Part shown: one piece after another, positions 40,561-45,939 of the stretch
Layout of the letters: each line of letters opens with the position of its first letter
How positions within the stretch are numbered: the first letter of the stretch is position 1
Source of the DNA: an uncultured Verrucomicrobiales bacterium
GTDB taxonomy: Bacteria; Verrucomicrobiota; Verrucomicrobiia; Verrucomicrobiales; Akkermansiaceae
DNA: 45,939 nt
NCBI GenBank assembly: GCA_905478925.1
Contig: CAJQKQ010000014.1
Location: 1-45,939 of the forward strand
Direction of reading: 5' to 3'
Program-made: the position numbers and the translations under genes
The notes under the pieces: model-generated
The model's input: the letters and a program-made list of their open reading frames with translations, nothing else
What the model was told of the DNA's origin: nothing
The model's database searches: none

Positions 40561-40746
40561 TCAGTATTTAACGCCGCAGCCGTATGGCTGGTTCTTGGCG
40601 TTTGCGACCTCTTTGCCGGCGATGACGGCAAAGAGGGTATTTGCAAAAAGGGGATCGGCGCTCTCGATATCCGCCGCTTTAGTGGCGGCGTGGGTTGTTG
40701 CGGGGGCAAAGGCTACGGCGAGAGTGGCTGTGATGATTGATCTCAT
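40561..40746 (-). CDS. Small secreted protein resembling a redoxin C-terminal tail
   Basis: This 61-residue ORF from ATG 40746 has a signal peptide (MRSIITATLAVAFAPATTHA). The mature part of about 41 residues ends FANTLFAVIAGKEVANAKNQPYGCGVKY. That segment resembles the C-terminal tail of redoxin/thioredoxin-like proteins (VLAGK, then a Gly-Cys-X-X-Lys/Arg end), including a lone Cys. A strong terminator follows it. It may be a free-standing miniprotein or a decayed redoxin remnant that gained a signal peptide; the intact frame favours the first. It lies near the DsbD-like gene, which suggests periplasmic thiol chemistry. Confidence 0.6.
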   Translation of the reverse strand: MRSIITATLAVAFAPATTHAATKAADIESADPLFANTLFAVIAGKEVANAKNQPYGCGVKY

Positions 40747-40774
40747 GATTTTTTTGGCTCTTAGCAGGGACACA

Positions 40775-41094
40775 TAGACAGCGTCTCGGAAACAGAAACC
40801 TATCTCGAAATCTTGAGATTCTCCTGATTTTTTTGGCGAGGCCTTTCGGAATCCCGGAATTTTCCTCGGCGGTGTGGTAGCCGGTGGTAGAGATCTGCAG
40901 GGTCGGTTTCGTTGATCCGTCCCTCGCGGGTCACGTCTAACTGAGCCAACTCCGTCCTGCCCGCCACCGCTGGTTCCCGTATCAGGTGGCGTAGGGTGGT
41001 CAGCAAAGCAGAAAGGTCGACGCTCCGGGACGGATGCGTCTCAGTACACAAATACTTCGTAGGAAATGGGTCGCAGGGAGCAGGGAAACTCCAT
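40775..41094. other. Region with no supported gene
   Basis: These 320 bases hold no feature I can support firmly. A minus-strand frame running from 41318 through this region includes LAQLDVTREGRINETDPADL, which vaguely resembles an EF-hand or dockerin loop. It overlaps the DsbD-like gene in another frame and is probably not a gene; a degraded remnant is possible. Confidence 0.3.
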
Positions 41095-41874
41095 TCAATC
41101 TGTTGTCGCGATCGATGCGGTTCCATTCGGTGCCACCAATAGAATCTCGAACTTGCCGATTTTGCCCGAAAGGTATTCGCTTTTCGGCGCTGAAGCTTGC
41201 CAGGTGTTTTCGGGGTCTGTGCTTTTTTTGAAACGGGGCTCGGTTGCAGGGTCGATGACGTTGTGGGTGATTGGGAACAGTTCGCAGGATTCCGGGTTGC
41301 ATGCGGAATTATCAGCAAGAGTCAGCGAGATAAAAATGTTATCGCCGTCCCTAGATACGCTGAGCATGGAGTTCGCCAGGGCTCTGGGCAGTTTTTCGTA
41401 AGCGGCTGTGACCGCCCCCGGATCGGTTTCAGTTGGAAACGTGAGTTCGGCTTCTCCTGGGACGCAGGTTTCATCGTTGCAGGTGAGCCAAGAGAGGCTG
41501 GCCTTGAGCGGAGGCAAATTTCCTCGGAAACCGGCGGGAGCTGTGAGGGTGACAGGAAAGAGGGTTCCGCCCTCGTAGCCGAAGCCCGGCAGTTCACCGG
41601 TCATGAAGCGCTTGGGCACCGGATACTGGATTTTCCCGATGGACCAGCCAGCGGGGAGCTCGGCCTCGATCGAGAGTGGGAGGCCGCCTTCGCCGGGGTT
41701 TTCCCAATAGGTGTGCCAGCCTTCATCGACGGTCATACGGATGACGGTGCGGATCGGATCATCGGCCGTAATTTCTGCCTTCTCGGCGATCCATGATGCG
41801 GTCGCATGGGGCTTCTGTCCCGCATTTGCTACAACAGGTAGGAGGCATGCAAGAAACCGGAGAAAGTATTTCAT
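41095..41874 (-). CDS. DsbD N-terminal-like periplasmic protein
   Basis: This 259-residue secreted protein has a signal peptide (MKYFLRFLACLLPVVANA). It matches the thiol-disulfide interchange DsbD N-terminal/DsbC-corrector type: WHTYWENPGEGGLP and SWLTCNDETCVPGEAELTFP, with the two conserved cysteines. A second cysteine pair is in NSACNPESCELFP. It probably passes electrons or senses thiols in the periplasm, but the membrane DsbD part is absent here. It is divergent from the ThuA-like gene. Confidence 0.85.
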   Translation of the reverse strand: MKYFLRFLACLLPVVANAGQKPHATASWIAEKAEITADDPIRTVIRMTVDEGWHTYWENPGEGGLPLSIEAELPAGWSIGKIQYPVPKRFMTGELPGFGYEGGTLFPVTLTAPAGFRGNLPPLKASLSWLTCNDETCVPGEAELTFPTETDPGAVTAAYEKLPRALANSMLSVSRDGDNIFISLTLADNSACNPESCELFPITHNVIDPATEPRFKKSTDPENTWQASAPKSEYLSGKIGKFEILLVAPNGTASIATTD

Positions 41875-41986
41875 TTGCAGACTCTGAAAGAGGAAACAAG
41901 CCGACGCAAGCGGGCTCTTCCGGGGAGGCCAATTGACCCGTCATTTTTCTTGAGAGGCGGTAAGAGGTGGCGGAGTATCATAGCTC

Positions 41987-43015
41987 ATGATAAAATGTTT
42001 TATCGGAATTGGTGCCGCCTGCGGGTTGGTACTCGGGACGTCGTTTGCAGAGGTAAAAATGGAGGCCGGCGCAGGCACGTTGAAATTCACCGGCGGCGTA
42101 GGGCCGGGCAAAGGCAAGCATGTCGTGCTGCTGGCGGGGGACGAGGAATACCGCTCCGAGGAGGCGATGCCCCTGATGGCGCGCATCCTTGCGAAACAGC
42201 ATGGTTTCGATACGACCGTGCTTTTCTCCGCCGATGAGAACGGGACGATCAATCCGAATGCCTCGGCAAACCTCATGGGTGCGGATACACTTGGCTCGGC
42301 GGATGCCTTGGTAATGTCGCTGCGTTTCCGGAAATACGACGATGCGACGATGGAAAAGTTCAAGGCGGTAGTTGATCGTGGTGTGCCGATGGTTACGCTG
42401 CGAACCAGCACACACATCTTCAATTTCCCCAAGGACAGCAAATGGGCCGAGTGGTCGTGGAACCACGCGAGCGGCGGATTTGGAAGAACAGTGTTTGGCG
42501 AAACATGGATCAGCCACTGGGGTGTTCACAAGAAGGAGGCCACCCGAGGGGTGGTTGAGCCCGGACAGGAGAACAATCCGCTGCTCAACGGGGTGACTGG
42601 AACTTTCGGTGACACGGATGTCTATGAGGCGGCTCCACCGCAAGACGCCACGGTGCTGCTGCGCGGTCTTGTCCTCAAAGGCATGGATCCAAAGGACGAG
42701 CCGGCTGATTACAAGAAAAAGACAAAGGGCGGCAAAATGCAGAAGGTCAATGAGCCGGCGATGCCCGTCGCCTGGTCGCGCGAGGTGAAGAACGATGCGG
42801 GGAAAACCAACAAGGTTGTCACCGCCACCATGGGTTCTGCTACCGATCTCGTCGACGAGGATCTGCGCAGGCTGGTTGTGAACGGAGTTTTCTGGGGGCT
42901 CGGGATGGATGTGCCGGAAAAGGCCGATGTTTCGGTCTCTGGCGAATTCGTCCCGACGAAGTATGGCTTCAACGCCTACAAGAAGGGGCTGAAGACCGTC
43001 GATTTTGCAAAGTGA
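41987..43015 (+). CDS. ThuA-like secreted protein
   Basis: This 342-residue protein has a signal peptide (MIKCFIGIGAACGLVLGTSFAEV) and a ThuA/GATase1-like core: HVVLLAGDEEYRSEEAMPLMARILA, DALVMSLRFRK and GVPMVTLRTSTHIF. ThuA domains occur widely in planctomycete and verrucomicrobial carbohydrate degradation loci, but their reaction is poorly defined. A terminator follows the stop. Confidence 0.85.
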   Translation: MIKCFIGIGAACGLVLGTSFAEVKMEAGAGTLKFTGGVGPGKGKHVVLLAGDEEYRSEEAMPLMARILAKQHGFDTTVLFSADENGTINPNASANLMGADTLGSADALVMSLRFRKYDDATMEKFKAVVDRGVPMVTLRTSTHIFNFPKDSKWAEWSWNHASGGFGRTVFGETWISHWGVHKKEATRGVVEPGQENNPLLNGVTGTFGDTDVYEAAPPQDATVLLRGLVLKGMDPKDEPADYKKKTKGGKMQKVNEPAMPVAWSREVKNDAGKTNKVVTATMGSATDLVDEDLRRLVVNGVFWGLGMDVPEKADVSVSGEFVPTKYGFNAYKKGLKTVDFAK

Positions 43016-43033
43016 TCGGCCTCGAAAATGCTT

Positions 43034-43069
43034 GGTGACGGGAGGGATCTTTCCTTCGTTACCTTTTTT
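43034..43069 (+). terminator. Rho-independent terminator of the ThuA-like gene
   Basis: GGTGACG and CGTTACC pair, with one G-U, around a 16-base loop that can extend the stem. TTTTTT follows. It lies 19 bases after the stop codon. Confidence 0.75.
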
Positions 43070-43125
43070 GTATCTCGGAATGGCAGGAATTCGCTTAGAA
43101 AGCAGTCGTTAGCCCCACACCACAT

Positions 43126-44535
43126 ATGCAGCAGGAATTAGAACTCGATACCCACCAGAAAGCTCTCAAGATCAATCTCGACCCTCGTTGGTACGGAACC
43201 TTTGCCGAGATTGGAGCCGGACAGGAGGTGGTGAGATGGTTTTTCCGAGTGGGCGGCGCTGCGGGGACGGTAGCAAAGAGCATGTCCGCTTACGACATGA
43301 CTGTCAGCGATGCGATATACGGCGGCGGAGACCGCTACGTTTCACAGTCGCGCTGCCAGGCCATGCTGGATCGCGAATACGGGCTGAACCTTGAGCGACT
43401 GAAAACGCAGCGTGGTGATACGACCGCCTTCTTTGCTTTCGCGGATACCGTGGTGGCGCGCTCCTTTAAGGGCGGAAACGAATGCCATGGATGGATGGGA
43501 CTCAAGTTCCAATCCCGACCTCATGACGAGCCGAGTCAGATCATGGTTCATGTACGTATGCTCGATACGGAGGCTTCCCTCCAGCAGGAAGCGCTGGGCG
43601 TCGTCGGCGTGAACCTGCTTTTCGGCGGTTTTTTTCTCCACCACGAGCCGGAGCTCCTGGTGGAAAGCCTGTTGGACAAGCTGACCACCGGGCGAGTGGA
43701 AATCGACATGATCAAGTTCGAAGGGATCGAATTCCGATCCGTTGATAATCGGATCATGGCTCTCAAGCTCGTGAAGCTCGGACTCAGCGGGGCGGCTATG
43801 TTTGCGGCGAACGGCGAGGTGCTGCAACCGTCCGAAGCACTTTATAAGAAGGCGATCCTGGTGGAGCGGGGGAGCTTCCGTCCGCCGACGAATGTGAATT
43901 TCGACATGCTGGAATGTGCGATGAAGAAGTTCAAAGCGGATCCATCGATGGCCGATAAGGAGGTATTGCCGATTTTTGAGCTCACGATGCGCAACCTGCT
44001 GGCGGGTGGAAAGGATGTGGATAGGAGGGATTTTCTGGCGCGTGCCGACTTGCTCGCGGCGTGTGGAATGACGGTGCTGATTTCCGACTACTTCGAGTAT
44101 TACAGGCTCGCGGCTTATCTTTCATGTAGGACGAAGCAACGGATCGGTATCGTGATGGGCGTACCTTCACTCATCGAACTGTTTGACGAGAAATACTATA
44201 CAGACCTTCCCGGCGGCATTCTCGAAAGCTTCGGCCGGCTCTTTAAGCACAATCTCAAGCTTTTCGTCTATCCGCTGCTCGATGCGGAGAGCGGCACGCC
44301 GATTACCAAGGACACGATGAAGGTGGCACCGGAGCTTGTGAAATTGTACGGTTATCTCGCGGATCGCGGTAGCTTCGTCGACCTCGATAACTACAACCCC
44401 GATTTCCTCAGCATCTTCTCGCGTGACTTGCTAGCGAAGATTGCCGATGGCGACCCGACCTGGGAGAGCTGCGTACCGGACGAAGTCGCCGATCTAATCA
44501 AGTCGCGACGTTTTTTCGGCTACCTTCCCGGCTGA
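43126..44535 (+). CDS. Conserved cytoplasmic protein of unknown function
   Basis: This 469-residue protein has no signal peptide or membrane segment. It contains YGTFAEIGAGQEVVRWFFRVGG, KSMSAYDMTVSDAIYGGGDRYVSQSR, FKGGNECHGWMGLKFQ and SDYFEYYRLAAYLSCRTKQRIGIVMGVPSL. I recall strongly conserved homologues in Bacteroidetes and other phyla that sometimes carry a misleading TonB-dependent receptor label; nothing here looks like a beta-barrel. The role is unknown. Its 3' end overlaps aguB by 16 bases in convergent orientation. Confidence 0.85.
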   Translation: MQQELELDTHQKALKINLDPRWYGTFAEIGAGQEVVRWFFRVGGAAGTVAKSMSAYDMTVSDAIYGGGDRYVSQSRCQAMLDREYGLNLERLKTQRGDTTAFFAFADTVVARSFKGGNECHGWMGLKFQSRPHDEPSQIMVHVRMLDTEASLQQEALGVVGVNLLFGGFFLHHEPELLVESLLDKLTTGRVEIDMIKFEGIEFRSVDNRIMALKLVKLGLSGAAMFAANGEVLQPSEALYKKAILVERGSFRPPTNVNFDMLECAMKKFKADPSMADKEVLPIFELTMRNLLAGGKDVDRRDFLARADLLAACGMTVLISDYFEYYRLAAYLSCRTKQRIGIVMGVPSLIELFDEKYYTDLPGGILESFGRLFKHNLKLFVYPLLDAESGTPITKDTMKVAPELVKLYGYLADRGSFVDLDNYNPDFLSIFSRDLLAKIADGDPTWESCVPDEVADLIKSRRFFGYLPG

Positions 44536-45392
44536 TCCGAGCGCCAGCGTGAAGAGAGCCCCTCATAGGCATCGATTCTACGATCCCGGAAGAACGGCCA
44601 GATGCGTCGGAATTCCTCGACCTGCCCGTAGTCGATGTCATGCAAAACGATCTCTTCGTTACCAACGGAAGCCTTGGCCACAAGTTCGCCATAGGGATTG
44701 GCTACAAATGACTGTCCCCAGAACTCGGTGCCATCGTGTGTCCCGGCTCGGTTGACTGCCGCGAGATAGCAGCCGTTCGCAACTGCGTGGCCGCGCTGCA
44801 CAGTTTCCCATGCGCAGTGCTGCGCCTTCCCGAGTTCTTCTTTTTCCTCAGGTAGCCAGCCAATTGCCGTCGGATAAATCAAAAGCTCCGCGCCGCCCAA
44901 TGCCATTAAACGTGCAGCCTCCGGATACCACTGATCCCAGCAGATCAAGACTCCGATCTTTCCGAAAGCCGTGTCCCATACAGGCCAACCGCTATCGCCC
45001 GGCGTGAAATAGAATTTCTCCTCAAAACCGGGATCCTGAGGGATATGTGCCTTACGGTACATTCCTAGGAGTTTGCCATCCGCATCGTGGATAGCTGCGG
45101 TATTGTGGTAGAGTCCCGGCCCTCTGTTCTCAAATAGCGAAGAGACGATTACCACTCCCAGTTCCTTGGCTAGATCTCCAAGCCGGTCAGTCACCGGTCC
45201 CGGGAGTTTGTCTGCCAGATCAAACCGATTAGTATCCTGAACCGCGCAGAAATAGGGAGTAAGAAAAAGTTCTTGGGTGGAAATGATCTGGGCACCGCCT
45301 TCCGCAGCCTCCCGGATGAGTTTCTCGTGGTGGTCGAAGGACTCTTGTTTTGTGGCAAAGGTCTTGGATTGGAGAAGGGCGATTTTTGGCAT
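44520..45392 (-). CDS. aguB: N-carbamoylputrescine amidase
   Basis: This 290-residue nitrilase-superfamily enzyme hydrolyses N-carbamoylputrescine to putrescine in the agmatine route to polyamines. The catalytic triad is Glu41 (STQELFLTPYFC), Lys114 (YRKAHIPQDPGF) and Cys151 (VLICWDQWYPEAARLMALGG). PTAIGWLPEEKEE and the C-terminal RRIWPFFRDRRID are typical of AguB. No agmatine deiminase gene is in the window. Confidence 0.94.
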   Translation of the reverse strand: MPKIALLQSKTFATKQESFDHHEKLIREAAEGGAQIISTQELFLTPYFCAVQDTNRFDLADKLPGPVTDRLGDLAKELGVVIVSSLFENRGPGLYHNTAAIHDADGKLLGMYRKAHIPQDPGFEEKFYFTPGDSGWPVWDTAFGKIGVLICWDQWYPEAARLMALGGAELLIYPTAIGWLPEEKEELGKAQHCAWETVQRGHAVANGCYLAAVNRAGTHDGTEFWGQSFVANPYGELVAKASVGNEEIVLHDIDYGQVEEFRRIWPFFRDRRIDAYEGLSSRWRSDQPGR

Positions 45393-45618
45393 GGCGTTGG
45401 TTGCTTTTAGGGGACTCTGAATCCGATATTCCCGGAATACAAGGGGTAGGTGTCCGGGGTATCGTCAACGGTAATTTAAGAATTAACTACCAGAGATGTA
45501 GTAGCATGTCGGTTTTATCGAAGGAGACCATGTTTGGCTCTCGAAATGTGAAAGTTGTCTCTAGATAGGGCCTGATCGGATGGTATTTAAGGTAGGTTTG
45601 GAACTTTCTTACCGTGCA

Positions 45619-45642
45619 TAATCCCCGTAGTTTCGGGGATTA
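45619..45642. other. Hairpin upstream of the rRNA promoter
   Basis: TAATCCCCG and CGGGGATTA form a 9-bp stem with a six-base loop. It lies about 45 bases before the candidate rRNA -35 element and may end upstream transcription. Confidence 0.5.
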
Positions 45643-45686
45643 ATTCACCTTCCGAAAAATGACTGAAAAAACCTGACGAAACGTAT

Positions 45687-45716
45687 TGACGATTGTGGGT
45701 TTAGCGGACTAGTTTC
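45687..45716 (+). promoter_or_regulatory. Candidate rRNA operon promoter
   Basis: TTGACG (45687-45692) and TAGTTT (45711-45716) are 18 bases apart, with an A-rich stretch just upstream that could act as an UP element (GAAAAATGACTGAAAAAACC). The -10 match is weak. Confidence 0.4.
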
Positions 45717-45939
45717 CGCCCGTCGACGCGAACAGCGCCGATACGAGAGACTGCCAGTCGGTCGCGGTAAATGCAGGGTGCGAGTTTTGAACTCCACATT
45801 AGCAACTACCCGATCGGCTTTTTAGTCCCCTCGATACAAGCTCTTTGATAGTGTGACTCAGCGCAAATCGTGCCAGCCAGAGAATTCATTTCCTCTGATG
45901 GCGGCCTTAAGCCGGTTAGGTTTTCGTTGAGATGAAGAA
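45717..45939 (+). other. rRNA operon leader with boxA, just before 16S
   Basis: GCTCTTTGATA at 45840-45850 matches the boxA antitermination element. The leader continues to GAGATGAAGAA at the window end, which fits the bases directly before a 16S rRNA 5' end; the 16S gene itself lies beyond the window. This is inferred from boxA and the terminal bases only. Confidence 0.55.

Noticed and set aside
40378..40740. Plus-strand 120-residue ORF
   Set aside because: It runs through a 12-bp terminator stem and opposite the small gene with a signal peptide, and has no start context or motif.
40800..41318. Minus-strand 172-residue ORF with a faint EF-hand-like loop
   Set aside because: It overlaps the DsbD-like gene in another frame for 224 bases, and the loop lacks the full Asp/Asn pattern. 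A decayed remnant cannot be excluded.

Overview
The window looks like the chromosome of a member of the Verrucomicrobiota, probably the order Verrucomicrobiales. The evidence is moderately GC-rich DNA, weak Shine-Dalgarno sequences, an Akkermansia Amuc_1098-like secretin with N-terminal TPRs, a short RpoD/SigA-type sigma factor, resB/ccsA (system II) cytochrome c maturation, and genes for an LPS-bearing Gram-negative cell (arabinose-5-phosphate isomerase, mannose-1-phosphate guanylyltransferase). The genus call is an inference from remembered families; no search could be run. No phage, complete insertion sequence or CRISPR array was seen.

Layout. (1) 1-3560, minus strand: a sugar or sugar-acid catabolic cluster. 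In transcription order it holds a divergent DapA/NanA-type aldolase, a LacI regulator that starts inside the aldolase stop codon, a TIM-barrel sugar isomerase/epimerase and a Gfo/Idh/MocA dehydrogenase cut by the window edge. (2) 3633-5022: a DUF3127-like protein with an SSB-type acidic tail, convergent with phosphatidylserine decarboxylase. (3) 5151-9627: a lipoprotein, ResB, CcsA and an AlkB-like dioxygenase, closely spaced on the plus strand. (4) 9718-14670: der, tRNA-Asp with promoter and terminator, a lipoate-ligase-like protein, purC, a lipoprotein and cinA. (5) 14693-20646: a PLA2-like lipoprotein between inverted copies of a short repeat, an SGNH hydrolase, a small membrane protein, a GH13 enzyme, kdsD and a flavoprotein. 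(6) 20686-25079: a REPIN-like perfect inverted repeat, a fungal-type cystathionine gamma-synthase-like enzyme, then the nrnA-truB-ribF operon. (7) 25347-31299: secretin plus an AsmA/GspN-like partner, a PAS-SpoIIE phosphatase and a small lipoprotein. (8) 31374-38262: SLC13-type permease, a K+ channel with a zinc ribbon, pyrimidine-nucleoside phosphorylase, an MscS-like channel and manC. (9) 38372-45392: small unknown proteins, the sigma factor, a 61-residue secreted redoxin-tail-like protein, a DsbD-N-like protein, a ThuA-like protein, a 469-residue conserved unknown and aguB. (10) 45393-45939: what looks like an rRNA operon promoter and leader with boxA, ending just before the 16S gene.

Most of the window is housekeeping. 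The least explained parts are the first catabolic cluster, the secretin/AsmA-like pair outside a pilus operon, the SSB-tailed DUF3127-like protein, the redoxin-tail miniprotein, the conserved 469-residue family, and several families of short dispersed repeats: an AT-rich leader motif, CTTTGCGN octamers and a REPIN-like hairpin.
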